64,000 bases of DNA from Pseudalkalibacillus sp045920555 (GCF_045920555.1 NZ_CP174509.1:1054001-1118000), one strand, 5' to 3'. Positions 1-8,287 are shown, counted from the stretch's first letter. Translations and numbers: made by a program. Notes: a model not told the origin generated them from the letters alone.

Positions 1-39
1 GACTGTAACCAAAATTGCGACCCATATCACTGTCCTCAT
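1..39 (-). CDS. Start of an unidentified gene, cut by the window edge
   Basis: Only the first 13 codons are inside the window. They begin with ATG at 39, six to seven bases after a strong GGAGGTGAG site on the minus strand, and encode a basic residue followed by a hydrophobic run (MRTVIWVAILVTV), as in a signal peptide or first membrane segment. It is transcribed away from the CitA/DcuS-type kinase at 124. In related bacilli such kinases lie next to solute-binding proteins or carriers for carboxylates, so a transporter component is a reasonable guess, but nothing in 13 residues proves it. Confidence 0.55.
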   Translation of the reverse strand, partial: MRTVIWVAILVTV

Positions 40-123
40 CACGCCTCACCTCCAAGAAATCCTTTACCATAGTGTATCACACTGGATTTCTCATGGTACA
101 ATAATGATAAATTACTAGGGAGT

Positions 124-1752
124 GTGAGGACGGTGTCATTACAACGTTTACCAATTCGTTGGAAGATTACAATTCTATCATTTGGCATCGTCTTGTTTTC
201 ATTGCTCATAGGCGGGATCATTTTGACAGGGAACATTTATGAGATGAAAGAAAGGGATCTCGGTCATCGTTCCTTGCTGACGGCAAGGACGGTCGCCAAC
301 CTGCCTGAAGTACAGTCGGGGGTTACGGAGTCAAGAGGATGGATCGAGATCAACCCGATTGTTGAGCGGATCCGCACCATCAATAACGCTGATTATATCG
401 TCGTCCTTGACATGAATCGTGTCCGTTATTCCCATCCTAATGAGGACATGCTCGGTACATTATCGTCAGGGAAGGATGAGGGTCCAGCTTTTGCAGAACA
501 CAGCTACACATCCAAGGCTAAGGGAGAACTCGGAACAGCAGTCAGAGCGTTCGTGCCGATCTTGAATGAGCAGAAGGAACAAGTCGGAACAGTTGTTGTC
601 GGCATCATTCAACCGACTCTGTGGGAAGTCCTGGGAGAGTTGAAACATCAGATCTTGATCATTGCCCTCCTGACCTTATTATTCGGAATCATAGGATCAT
701 GGTTATTAGCCAGGCATTTAAAACAGGAGACCTTCCAGCTCGAGCCATACGAGATTGTAAGACTCTTGAAAGAAAGGACTGCCACACTCCAGGCGATGAA
801 TGAAGGGATCATTGCAATCGACCGTGGCGGCTGCATCACTGTGTTTAACGATAAAGCCAAGCGTATTCTGCGCCTTCAAGAGGAGGTAGCAGGGGAACAG
901 ATTGAAAAAGTTATTCCGGAATCCCAACTTGGCGATGTCCTGAAAAATGGAGCAAGTGTGTACAAGGAAGAAATGAAGATCAATGAGAAGATCATCATGA
1001 GCAGTCGGGTGCCGATTTTAGTCGAAGGTGAAATCGTCGGAGCGGTAGAAGTATTCCAAGATCGTACAGAAGTGACTTCAATGGCTGAAGAGCTTACAGG
1101 GGTCAAAGCGTTTATCGATGCGCTCCGTGTCCAAAACCATGAGCACATGAACCGGCTCCATACGATTGCAGGGCTCATTCAGTTGAACGAGAATGACAAG
1201 GCGCTCGAATTTTTATTTGAAAATCAGGAAGAACAACAAGCTCTGACAAAATTTTTATCAAAACAAATACATGATGAAAGCATTGCAGGCCTCTTATTAA
1301 GCAAAGTAAGCCGGGCTAAAGAGCTTGATATCGAATTGACAATCACTCCTGAGAGCCGCATGAAAAGGTTTCCTGGGCTTCTTGACCGTCATGACTTTGT
1401 TGTCGTATTAGGGAATTTGATTGAAAATGCCTTTGACGCGTTTGTTGGTGTAGAACGTGATATGAAGCTGGTCGAGCTCCATATTGAACAGTCGGATGAT
1501 CATCTCTATTTGTCTGTTGAAGATAATGGCAAAGGGATGGCAAAAGATGACCAGGCAGACATGTTTACGAAAGGGTATACGACAAAAGGCAGCAAAGGCT
1601 CGGGAATCGGCCTATACCTCGTCAAAAATGTGCTTGAAAAAGGTGAAGGCTCTGCCCGTGTGAAAAGCATCCTACAGGAAGGTACAAGTATCGAATTGAC
1701 ATTTCCGATGAGACCGGGAGGAATCGCACATGAACAAGTATCCGGACATTAA
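124..1752 (+). CDS. CitA/DcuS/DctS-type sensor histidine kinase
   Basis: Membrane sensor kinase of the family that detects extracellular di- and tricarboxylates. Visible order: first membrane helix about residues 14-35, an extracytoplasmic PAS-like sensor domain to about 170, second helix about 175-197, a cytoplasmic PAS domain about 215-320, the short phospho-acceptor helix with QNHEHMNRLH (the N-H-E-H core typical of this family), then the ATPase domain with N box NLIENAFDAF, G1 VEDNGKGM and G2 GSGIGLYLV. The length of about 540 residues is normal. GTG at 124 follows AGGGAGT at a short distance; a GTG at 133 after GTGAGG is an equally possible start. It overlaps the regulator gene by 23 bases, so the two are translationally coupled. 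The ligand is not readable from sequence. Confidence 0.92.
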   Translation: MRTVSLQRLPIRWKITILSFGIVLFSLLIGGIILTGNIYEMKERDLGHRSLLTARTVANLPEVQSGVTESRGWIEINPIVERIRTINNADYIVVLDMNRVRYSHPNEDMLGTLSSGKDEGPAFAEHSYTSKAKGELGTAVRAFVPILNEQKEQVGTVVVGIIQPTLWEVLGELKHQILIIALLTLLFGIIGSWLLARHLKQETFQLEPYEIVRLLKERTATLQAMNEGIIAIDRGGCITVFNDKAKRILRLQEEVAGEQIEKVIPESQLGDVLKNGASVYKEEMKINEKIIMSSRVPILVEGEIVGAVEVFQDRTEVTSMAEELTGVKAFIDALRVQNHEHMNRLHTIAGLIQLNENDKALEFLFENQEEQQALTKFLSKQIHDESIAGLLLSKVSRAKELDIELTITPESRMKRFPGLLDRHDFVVVLGNLIENAFDAFVGVERDMKLVELHIEQSDDHLYLSVEDNGKGMAKDDQADMFTKGYTTKGSKGSGIGLYLVKNVLEKGEGSARVKSILQEGTSIELTFPMRPGGIAHEQVSGH

Positions 1753-2446
1753 AGTATTGTTGATCGAAGACGATCCTATGGTCCAAGAGGTCAACCGTCA
1801 ATTTATTGAACGTGTTGAAGGCTTCCAGGTGATCGCCTCTTCTAGTAATGGAAAAGAGGGACTGGAACTAGCAAGGTCCCTGAAACCCGAATTGATCGTC
1901 CTGGATATCTTCATGCCAGAAAAAGATGGTCTCGATCTGATGGCAGAGCTGCGCGCATCGCAATTGAACATAGATGTCCTTGTAATCACAGCGGCCAATG
2001 ATAAAGATACGATTCGGACGATGTTATTGAACGGAGCGATCGATTACATCATCAAGCCCTTCAAGTTCACCCGTATCCAGAAAGCCCTGGAAAAATACCG
2101 GGCATTGCACACTGAGTTTTCTGAAGACGGAAAGATAGGACAAGAAGAGCTTGATCGATTAATTCAGACAACGGGGGATATTCCTGTCCGTAATAGGAAG
2201 GATGAAGGAGTTCTGCCGAAAGGATTAAACCAGCAGACACTTAAGCAGATTCTACGGTATTTGAGCAACCAGGAAACTTCGCTTTCTGCAGAAGAAACTG
2301 CAGATGGAGTTGGGATTGCGAGAGTGACAGCCCGTCGTTATTTAGACTACTTAGGTAAGACTGGAAAGGTCGAAATCGATGTCCAATATGGTGGTGTCGG
2401 CAGACCAATCAATCGGTACCGCCTCGTAGACAAAGTGGGGTATTAG
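1730..2446 (+). CDS. CitT/DcuR/MalR-type response regulator
   Basis: Cytoplasmic DNA-binding partner of the preceding kinase. The receiver domain (about 1-125) has the acidic pair IEDD, phospho-acceptor Asp59 in LIVLDIFMP and Lys109 in YIIKPF. The C-terminal half carries the winged-helix region of this family, with the conserved start LPKGLN, a recognition-helix region ARVTARRYLDYL and the end GGVGRP. By memory of the family it resembles B. subtilis MalR (malate) somewhat more than CitT (citrate), but I cannot align it. It starts inside the kinase gene. The likely target is the transporter gene at the left edge, which is inference from neighbourhood. Confidence 0.92.
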   Translation: MNKYPDIKVLLIEDDPMVQEVNRQFIERVEGFQVIASSSNGKEGLELARSLKPELIVLDIFMPEKDGLDLMAELRASQLNIDVLVITAANDKDTIRTMLLNGAIDYIIKPFKFTRIQKALEKYRALHTEFSEDGKIGQEELDRLIQTTGDIPVRNRKDEGVLPKGLNQQTLKQILRYLSNQETSLSAEETADGVGIARVTARRYLDYLGKTGKVEIDVQYGGVGRPINRYRLVDKVGY

Positions 2447-2448
2447 TA

Positions 2449-2811
2449 ATGAAACTTTCTTATGATGAACTATACGAAAAAATCAAAGAAATTTGTCATC
2501 GTTTCCCTATGGTAGAAGAGAAAGTGGATGGCTTCGGGCACACCTCTTTCCGAGTAAAAGACAAACCATTCGTCATTTTAGGAGAAGATGAAACGAATCC
2601 TTCGCTCACGATCAAAACATTGAAAACGACACAGGAAGGGTTGATCCAGCAAACAGGTTATAAAAAGTCTCCTTATATCGGACAACATGGCTGGACTACT
2701 TTTCCGCTCGAGAGTATGGACTGGAAAGCGGTCGAAGACTACCTTCTAGAAGCCTATTTTCGGACAGCACCAAAAAGTGTCATCAAAAAGATGCAAATGA
2801 ATCGAAACTGA
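2449..2811 (+). CDS. MmcQ/YjbR-family protein
   Basis: A 120-residue protein of the YjbR family, a small alpha/beta fold related to the CyaY frataxin fold, often annotated as DNA-binding without proof. Family features seen are the opening YDELYEKIKEICHRFP, the central FRVKDKPFVILG strand pair, SPYIGQHGWTTF and the C-terminal helix LLEAYFRTAPK. Length is normal. It starts two bases after the response regulator stop codon, so it is likely read from the same mRNA; no functional link to carboxylate sensing is known to me. Confidence 0.85.
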   Translation: MKLSYDELYEKIKEICHRFPMVEEKVDGFGHTSFRVKDKPFVILGEDETNPSLTIKTLKTTQEGLIQQTGYKKSPYIGQHGWTTFPLESMDWKAVEDYLLEAYFRTAPKSVIKKMQMNRN

Positions 2812-2864
2812 CATCGACAGCTAGTATCCTGATAAAAGATTATGAAAAGGCGGTGTACATATAT

Positions 2865-3851
2865 ATGATGAAATATGGAACTGTAGGTACAAGCTGGATT
2901 ACGGAATCCTTTATCGAAGCGGCAGAGGAAAGCGGAAAGATGAGTTTGACTGCGGTTTACTCACGGTCAATTGACAATGCTCGGAAAATAGTTCATAAAT
3001 ACAATGCCTTCAAGGCTCATGACGATTTGGAAGAGATGGCAGCGAGAGAGGATATCGATGCAGTCTATATTGCATCCCCCAACTCCCATCACTATGAGCA
3101 TGCGAAGCTTTTTTTACGACACAAGAAGCATGTCATTTGTGAAAAGCCGATTTTCTCTAATACAGCTGAAATGGAGGATGCCTATCAAGTTGCTGAAGAA
3201 AATGGTGTATTTCTATTTGAGGCAATGAGGAATATCCACTCGCCAAACGCAAAAATCCTGAAGGAGCAGGTAAAGAAGGCAGGAAAACTTCGAAGTGCGC
3301 TTTTCCACTACATCCAATACTCTTCACGGTATGATTTGTTCTTAAAAGGGGAGAGGCCAAATATCTTTTCATCTGATTTTTCGGGAGGAGCGTTAGTCGA
3401 TCTGGGTGTTTATCCGATCAGTCTAGCCGTATATGTATTCGGTGAACCTGAAAAAGTTTCCTATCACCCTGTCATACTGGAAAGTGGTGTAGACGGGAGT
3501 GGTACACTTGTCCTAGAATATGATGGGTTCATTTGTACCATTTTATGTTCAAAAATTGCACATTCGTTCACTCCTTCTGAAATCCACGGTGAACATATCT
3601 CGTTCGTGCTTGACCATGTTGCTCCGCTCAATAAGATTTCTTTGGTTGATCGTAAAACGAAAAAGAGCGAAAAGCTTGGAGAGGCACTGAATGATAACGA
3701 CATGATTTATGAAATTGAAACCTTTGCAAATATCATAGAAAAAAATGATCTGGAAGCATATCATGAGCTGACCGACTTAAGCCGTAGTGTATTAAGGATT
3801 ACGGAAAAGGCCAGAAAACAAAATAAAATCGTATTCGGGACAGAAAAATAA
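2865..3851 (+). CDS. Gfo/Idh/MocA-family oxidoreductase
   Basis: NAD(P)-dependent oxidoreductase of unknown sugar or cyclitol substrate. The N-terminal Rossmann fold opens with KYGTVGTSWI, the EKP dinucleotide-binding signature is in HVICEKPIF, and the C-terminal alpha/beta domain follows from about residue 120, including GGALVDLGVYPI. About 330 residues is typical. The frame is open back to a GTG at 2853, but that codon overlaps the AAAAGGCGG ribosome binding site, so ATG at 2865 (or the adjacent ATG at 2868) is preferred. It lies 53 bases after the YjbR gene and is followed by a strong terminator, so it may be the last gene of that transcript. Confidence 0.88.
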   Translation: MMKYGTVGTSWITESFIEAAEESGKMSLTAVYSRSIDNARKIVHKYNAFKAHDDLEEMAAREDIDAVYIASPNSHHYEHAKLFLRHKKHVICEKPIFSNTAEMEDAYQVAEENGVFLFEAMRNIHSPNAKILKEQVKKAGKLRSALFHYIQYSSRYDLFLKGERPNIFSSDFSGGALVDLGVYPISLAVYVFGEPEKVSYHPVILESGVDGSGTLVLEYDGFICTILCSKIAHSFTPSEIHGEHISFVLDHVAPLNKISLVDRKTKKSEKLGEALNDNDMIYEIETFANIIEKNDLEAYHELTDLSRSVLRITEKARKQNKIVFGTEK

Positions 3852-3857
3852 GCTTTT

Positions 3858-3893
3858 AAAAAACAGAGTGTATCTAAATACATTCTGTTTTTT
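3858..3893 (+). terminator. Rho-independent terminator after the oxidoreductase
   Basis: A 15-base stem with one mismatch (AAAAAACAGAGTGTA against TACATTCTGTTTTTT), a 6-base loop and a run of T. The A-rich left arm would let it work in both directions. Confidence 0.85.
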
Positions 3894-3926
3894 GTTGCAA
3901 CAAACTCTAGAATCACTCAATCTTCA

Positions 3927-3980
3927 TTTATAAGCCGAATTTCGGATTTATGAGCCGATTTCATGAATAAATGCGGATTT
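3927..3980. repeat. Degenerate 20-bp periodic array, word TTTATRAGCCGA
   Basis: Three units start at 3927, 3947 and 3967, exactly 20 bp apart: TTTATAAGCCGAAT, TTTATGAGCCGATT and ATAAATGCGGATTT. The first half of each unit is conserved and the second half drifts. It lies after the terminator at 3858 and before the promoter at 4106. It is one of several such arrays in this window that share the period but not the word. Confidence 0.6.
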
Positions 3981-4008
3981 ACTCTTTTACAAGAAGTGAA
4001 GGAAAAAT

Positions 4009-4018
4009 GAAACGTTTC
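4009..4018. promoter_or_regulatory. Upstream copy of a palindromic operator (GAAACGTTTC)
   Basis: A perfect 10-bp palindrome with central CG, the layout of LacI/CcpA-family operators. The longer context TGAAACGTTTCGA recurs in inverted orientation at 4139-4151, about 130 bp downstream, on the other side of the promoter. Two operators at this distance could allow looping repression. The regulator is unknown; this is inference from sequence form. Confidence 0.6.
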
Positions 4019-4103
4019 GAAAAAAAGCTTTCCCTCCATAAACGACCTCAATAATCTTCACCAATTTGTTATTTCAATATTTAGATAATTGCTACAAAAG
4101 TAA

Positions 4104-4117
4104 TGTTTACGCTTACA
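4104..4117. promoter_or_regulatory. cre-like site overlapping the -35 box
   Basis: Read on the minus strand the site is TGTAAGCGTAAACA, one mismatch from the CcpA consensus TGWAANCGNTNWCA. It covers the -35 hexamer of the promoter at 4106, where CcpA binding would repress. This suits a carbohydrate enzyme gene. It is a prediction only. Confidence 0.5.
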
Positions 4118-4134
4118 TTTATAAACGATATAAT
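4106..4134 (+). promoter_or_regulatory. Sigma-A promoter of the glucoamylase-like gene
   Basis: TTTACG at 4106-4111, a 17-base spacer, and a perfect TATAAT at 4129-4134, which places the transcription start near 4141, inside the downstream operator copy. The untranslated leader would be about 50 bases. Confidence 0.7.
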
Positions 4135-4140
4135 TTTATC

Positions 4141-4150
4141 GAAACGTTTC
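4141..4150. promoter_or_regulatory. Second operator copy at the predicted transcription start
   Basis: GAAACGTTTC again, starting seven bases after the -10 box, so a bound repressor would block initiation. With its flanks it is an inverted copy of the site at 4009-4018. Confidence 0.65.
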
Positions 4151-4188
4151 ACTTCGAAATCAAAACCAAAATCAGAAGGAGAGTGCTT

Positions 4189-5541
4189 ATGAAGAAACTG
4201 ATGTTAATCGTCTTAACAACTGTGTTACTAGCAAGTTTAAGCCTTCCGTGGAGTGCTCATACGGATGCTTCTCCAACAAAAGGCAAAGAAATCGGTCATG
4301 ATCAGGAGTTACGGGCGATTGCCAAACAAACTTATCGTTACTTTGAAGATTTCACTGACAAATCTACCGGCTTGCCTTATGATGCTGTCCGTGTTAAAGG
4401 TGAAGTTGATACGAAAGAATACACATCGCCGACGAATATTGGGATGTATTACATGAGCACGATCGCTGCTGATGAACTCGGATTCATTTCAGAAGAAGAA
4501 GCGGTTGCAAAAATTAGCAAGTCACTTCATACGTTAAAAACCTTAGATAAATGGAACGGCCTCTATTATAATTGGTATTTCACCGAAGATGGTTCATTGA
4601 TGAAGGATTGGGGCCAATTCATTTCTACAGTCGACAATGGCTGGTTGTCTGCAGGGCTGGTTGCAGTCGGTCAAGCTTACCCTGAACTGTATGATCAAAC
4701 AAGTAAGCTTGTAGAAGAGATGGATTACACCCAACTGTATGATCCGGAAGTAGGACAGATGTGGGGCGGATTTAATGTTGCAACGGGTGAAATGACTGCC
4801 CATCATTATGGCACATTCTATACTGAACCACGTGTTGCAAGCTATGTCGCAATCGGCAAGGGCGATACACCGAAAACCCACTGGTGGAAGATGGAGAGGA
4901 CACCGCCAGCAGAATACGATTGGCAATCACAGACACCACAAGGTTACACGGAAACTTACGATGGAGTGGAAGTGTTTGAAGGCCACTATACGTACAATGG
5001 TCAAAAATTTGTTCCAAGCTGGGGTGGAAGCATGTTTGAAGGGTTGATGCCTTCAATCGTCCTGAAAGAAAAAGAGCTTGGGAAAGATGCGCTAGGATTG
5101 AATAACCGACGTCACGTCGAGCTCCAAATCGAATATGCGAAAGAACAAGGATATGATGTCTGGGGGATGTCACCAGCGGCGACACCAGACGGATATTCCG
5201 AATTTGCAGCAACACCGCTTGGGGTGATGGGATATGAAAAGAGTCATATCGTAACACCGCATGCAACATTCTTAGCACTTGAATATGCATCGGATGAAGC
5301 GATGGAAAACATCCATAAGCTCAGGGATATGGATGCCTACAGCAAGTACGGTTTCCTTGATTCTGTCAATGCGGAGACAGGGGAAGTCACACAAGCCTAT
5401 CTTGCGCTGGATCAGGGGATGATCATGGTTTCGATCGCAAACTTCTTGAAAGATGGCGTAATACGTGATTACTTCCATAGTGATGAAATTGGCAAGAAAC
5501 CGGAAGATCTTCTGATAAGAGAAGAGTTTTCAATCAAGTAA
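4189..5541 (+). CDS. Secreted glucoamylase-like glycoside hydrolase
   Basis: A 450-residue exported protein. ATG at 4189 follows AGAAGGAGAG and opens a classic signal peptide (MKKLMLIVL, hydrophobic core, cleavage likely near SAHTDA about residue 26). The frame is open upstream but without a ribosome site. The mature part has features of the (alpha/alpha)6-barrel 'putative glucoamylase' group: YFEDFTDKSTGLPYD, STVDNGWLSAGL, MWGGF, HYGTFYTEPRVASYVAIGKGD, PSWGGSMFEGLMP, WGMSPAATPDGY. Related enzymes include beta-1,2-glucanases, so the substrate may be a beta-glucan or other oligosaccharide; this cannot be settled here. The gene stands alone between terminators, and the promoter region carries two palindromic operators and a cre-like site, which suggests substrate induction and catabolite repression. 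Confidence 0.85.
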   Translation: MKKLMLIVLTTVLLASLSLPWSAHTDASPTKGKEIGHDQELRAIAKQTYRYFEDFTDKSTGLPYDAVRVKGEVDTKEYTSPTNIGMYYMSTIAADELGFISEEEAVAKISKSLHTLKTLDKWNGLYYNWYFTEDGSLMKDWGQFISTVDNGWLSAGLVAVGQAYPELYDQTSKLVEEMDYTQLYDPEVGQMWGGFNVATGEMTAHHYGTFYTEPRVASYVAIGKGDTPKTHWWKMERTPPAEYDWQSQTPQGYTETYDGVEVFEGHYTYNGQKFVPSWGGSMFEGLMPSIVLKEKELGKDALGLNNRRHVELQIEYAKEQGYDVWGMSPAATPDGYSEFAATPLGVMGYEKSHIVTPHATFLALEYASDEAMENIHKLRDMDAYSKYGFLDSVNAETGEVTQAYLALDQGMIMVSIANFLKDGVIRDYFHSDEIGKKPEDLLIREEFSIK

Positions 5542-5579
5542 ACGACTTAGGGGCCCAAAAGCCCTTTTAAATGAGAAAA

Positions 5580-5613
5580 CCCACGGAGAAAGTTCTTCGT
5601 GGGATTCTTTTTC
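5580..5613. terminator. Terminator between convergent genes
   Basis: CCCACG/CGTGGG with further pairing AGAA/TTCT inside and ATTCTTTTTCTT after it on the plus strand. A weaker GGGC/GCCC hairpin followed by TTTT lies just before it at 5550-5568. Confidence 0.7.
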
Positions 5614-5674
5614 TTACACATAAACTGTTGTTACAGGAAGTTGTGGACCACGGCGGCCAGCAATCCCATTTTAT

Positions 5675-6853
5675 TCATTCAAAAGTCCCTTTTACAATCG
5701 CTTTTCGATTTTCGACCATCATTTTCCCCTTCGCAAAAACATCCCTTATTTCAAGAGACTCTCTGTCTAAAAGGACGATATCACCATCGAAGCCTGCCTC
5801 GATCTTTCCTTTACCTTTCAACTTGAGTATATGTGCTGGGTTTGAAGTGATCACTTTGAGCGCAGTTTCCAACGGGATATCCTCTTTTAAAACGGCCTCC
5901 TGGACTGCTGCGTACAAGCTCGACACTTTTCCGATTTTAAGGCCTTTCAGCTCACCATCTGGACTGAAATCCGGAAGACTGCCTTGGGCATCGGATGTAA
6001 AGGTGATCCGTTCGATCGGAACTCCTTCATCAAGCATTCGTTTCAGACCTCTGCTGCATCTGACCTCCCCTTCATGAAGAAATTGAGGAATAGTGCTTGT
6101 TGTAAAGTCAACATACCCGCCTTTTTTAGCGTATTTAATTCCAGCTTTGAAAAGGTGAGGATTACGGTTGATATGGGTTGGATAGAACTGTTTGATCGGA
6201 AGGTCTGTCCGCTCGACGACTTCCTCAATAATCTTCAAGCAATCCTTGCTGTCGCCGACATGGATGTTGACGATACCTGCTTTCCCGGATAAAATTCCGC
6301 CGTTCCGGGCTGAAGCTCCGATTTTCGCCAATTCTTCTACAGTCGGTTGTGATGAACGATGATCAGAGATCGCAATTTCACCAGCCCCGATGATCCTATC
6401 GACAAGGATGATATCATCTTCGATTTTACCAGTCAGGGTTTTTACAGGGACCTGATAGGATCCAGTCTGGACAAAACAGCTGATCCCTTCCTCTTCCAGC
6501 GCTCTAGCCTTGGCAACAAGACTAGACATCGTCCTGGTCGTCCCATCTGTACCGATGACGCCAATCAGGGTGGTTATCCCTGTTAACGTTGCGTCAGTCA
6601 GCTTGATTTCAGGTGTCCGTGTTTTATAACTTCCTTCACCGCCACCGCCGATGATATGGACATGTGAGTCGATGAAACCCGGTACGACGATTTTTCCTTC
6701 TGCCTCGATTACCTGCGTTTGCTGTGAGAAGAAGCCCTCTGGTACTTGGATGTGGTCTTCAACAAAACCGATTTTATCATTCACGATCAAAATATCTTTT
6801 TTGCCTAGATATTCCGGAGCGTAAACTTCTCCGTTACGTATCAAAATCAACAT
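5675..6853 (-). CDS. iadA: Isoaspartyl dipeptidase (beta-aspartyl peptidase)
   Basis: Zinc amidohydrolase that cleaves isoaspartyl dipeptides from damaged or dietary protein. All expected metal ligands of the family can be seen: HVH in GFIDSHVHIIGGGGEG, the carboxylated lysine in ILSGKAGIVNIHVG with the His of NIHVG, the His of FYPTHINR and the Asp of TSDAQGS. The 392-residue length is normal for IadA. ATG at 6853 follows AAAGGGG at a good distance. It is transcribed away from the TAXI-TRAP operon; together they may serve uptake and breakdown of an amino-acid-derived compound, but this is inference. Function is well supported. Confidence 0.92.
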   Translation of the reverse strand: MLILIRNGEVYAPEYLGKKDILIVNDKIGFVEDHIQVPEGFFSQQTQVIEAEGKIVVPGFIDSHVHIIGGGGEGSYKTRTPEIKLTDATLTGITTLIGVIGTDGTTRTMSSLVAKARALEEEGISCFVQTGSYQVPVKTLTGKIEDDIILVDRIIGAGEIAISDHRSSQPTVEELAKIGASARNGGILSGKAGIVNIHVGDSKDCLKIIEEVVERTDLPIKQFYPTHINRNPHLFKAGIKYAKKGGYVDFTTSTIPQFLHEGEVRCSRGLKRMLDEGVPIERITFTSDAQGSLPDFSPDGELKGLKIGKVSSLYAAVQEAVLKEDIPLETALKVITSNPAHILKLKGKGKIEAGFDGDIVLLDRESLEIRDVFAKGKMMVENRKAIVKGTFE

Positions 6854-6947
6854 AGAGCATGCCCCTTTCTATGTATAGTTTTACCACTTTCTTGAATTCA
6901 TTATAGCTTATCAAAATCTTTTTAGTCCTAATCGGATTTAATTGGAC

Positions 6948-6974
6948 AAAACTCATTTTTGATGAGTTTTTTTC
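6948..6974. terminator. Terminator-like hairpin without an obvious gene in front
   Basis: AAACTCAT pairs with ATGAGTTT and is followed by a T run. On the plus strand no gene ends before it, since iadA points the other way. It may end an antisense or small transcript, or be left from a lost gene. Confidence 0.45.
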
Positions 6975-7021
6975 TTATTAGGAGGCTTTATTACTGTCCT
7001 TGCGCATTGCAGATGAACAGT

Positions 7022-7140
7022 ATGACTAAATCGGGGAGAAAGTCAAAAATTATGAGAAAATGTCTAAAAAATCCTACGCTAAGTCTAAAAATACAACACA
7101 TAAGTTTAAATACATACAATGATCTACAAAAAGTGCCTTA
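7022..7140. repeat. Degenerate 20-bp periodic array, word GTCTAAAAA
   Basis: Units of the form GACTAAA, GTCAAAA, GTCTAAA, GTCTAAA, GTTTAAA begin near 7024, 7042, 7062, 7083 and 7104, spaced about 20 bp, with unrelated sequence between the words. Nothing else is recognised in the 393-base gap between iadA and the TAXI gene apart from the hairpin at 6948. Confidence 0.5.
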
Positions 7141-7247
7141 TTTCTGCGTGACCAAAATGACCAATATGTCCAATATGTTCTAAATATTCAAAAATATCAA
7201 TGAAAACGCTACCATGGAGATACTGATCATTTGGGGAGGGAATATAC

Positions 7248-8246
7248 TTGAAAAGAAAACTCATATTTACGTTCATATTTACATTATCGATGTTGATAGC
7301 AGCATGCAGCAATGGTTCATCAGGAGGAGACGGTGGATCAGATGGCGATTCAGGCGAAGCTCAATCCATCGTATTTGGAACTGGTGGTACATCTGGTGTT
7401 TATTACCCGATCGGGGGCGCGTTGAAGCCGATTTTTGAAGAAAGTGACCAGGTGTCAAACGTGACAGTCGAATCAACTGGTGCATCTGTTGCGAACATCC
7501 AAAACATCCAGGACGGTCTTAATCAAATGACCATCATCATGAGTGATGTCGGTTATGACGCGATCAATGGTGAAGGGCAGTTTGATGGAAACAAAGTCGA
7601 AATCACAGCTATGGCGGGCATGTACCAAAACGTTGTCCAAGTTGTGGCATTAGAAGGCAGTAACATTGAAACAATCGAAGACTTGAAAGGGAAAAAAGTC
7701 GGTGTTGGACAAGTCGGCTCCGGTGTTGAACAAAGTGCGAAGAAAGTACTTGAAGCAGCGGGAATCACGTATGACGATCTTTCAAAAGTGACACATACAG
7801 GTTATGCGGACAGTGTTCAGGAAATGAAGAACGGAAGCTTGGATGCAGCCTTCTTCACATCAGGAGTTCCGAACAGTAACATTACAGATCTCATGCAACA
7901 GACAGATGTTAATTTTGTAGAAATTAAAGATGATTTAGCAACGAAGCTGATGGATAAGTATCCGTTCTATAAGGAATTTTCAATCGAAGCTGGAAATGAA
8001 GCAGCGTATGGTTTGGATGAAGAAGTGAAGACGGTCGGAATCCAAAACATGATCATCGTTCCACCAGACTTGAGTGCAGACCTTGTTTATGATCTGACGA
8101 AACGTTATTACGAATATCTCGGGACCGATGGAGTTGCAGTAGGTGCATTGAAGCAGCTAGACCGGGATGAAATTGCGAAAGGGCTGATCGTCGACTTGCA
8201 CCCTGGAGCGAAGAAATTCTATGAAGAACAAGGGATTACTGAATAG
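7248..8246 (+). CDS. TAXI-type TRAP transporter solute-binding lipoprotein
   Basis: Extracellular binding protein of a tripartite ATP-independent periplasmic transporter of the TAXI class. It starts with TTG at 7248 after GGGGAGGG. A lipoprotein signal ends in LIAAC with the lipidated Cys at residue 20, followed by a Gly/Ser/Asp linker. The mature domain shows the TAXI signatures FGTGGTSGVYYPIGGAL near the start, ESTGASVANI, LKGKKVGVGQVGSG and SLDAAFFTSGVP. Length 332 is typical. It heads an operon with DUF1850, the fused permease and two enzymes. The solute is not known; members studied elsewhere bind glutamate or other organic acids. Confidence 0.92.
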   Translation: MKRKLIFTFIFTLSMLIAACSNGSSGGDGGSDGDSGEAQSIVFGTGGTSGVYYPIGGALKPIFEESDQVSNVTVESTGASVANIQNIQDGLNQMTIIMSDVGYDAINGEGQFDGNKVEITAMAGMYQNVVQVVALEGSNIETIEDLKGKKVGVGQVGSGVEQSAKKVLEAAGITYDDLSKVTHTGYADSVQEMKNGSLDAAFFTSGVPNSNITDLMQQTDVNFVEIKDDLATKLMDKYPFYKEFSIEAGNEAAYGLDEEVKTVGIQNMIIVPPDLSADLVYDLTKRYYEYLGTDGVAVGALKQLDRDEIAKGLIVDLHPGAKKFYEEQGITE

Positions 8247-8253
8247 GACGAGG

Positions 8254-8284
8254 AAAAAGGGCATCACCGAGGTGCCCTTTTTTT
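8254..8284 (+). terminator. Intercistronic terminator (attenuator) in the TRAP operon
   Basis: AAAAAGGGCA pairs with TGCCCTTTTT, with a T run that ends four bases before the ATG of the next gene. No new promoter is evident after it, so partial read-through would give more binding protein than permease. Confidence 0.75.
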
Positions 8285-8287
8285 ACC

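Noticed and set aside
4066..4188. A longer N terminus for the glucoamylase-like protein (41 extra residues)
   Set aside because: The upstream frame overlaps the promoter and operator and has no ribosome site; the signal peptide begins exactly at ATG 4189 behind AGAAGGAGAG.
5571..6077. A 168-residue plus-strand frame over the start of the minus-strand iadA gene region
   Set aside because: It is a shadow of iadA; all metal-binding motifs read on the minus strand, and the plus frame begins inside a terminator hairpin.
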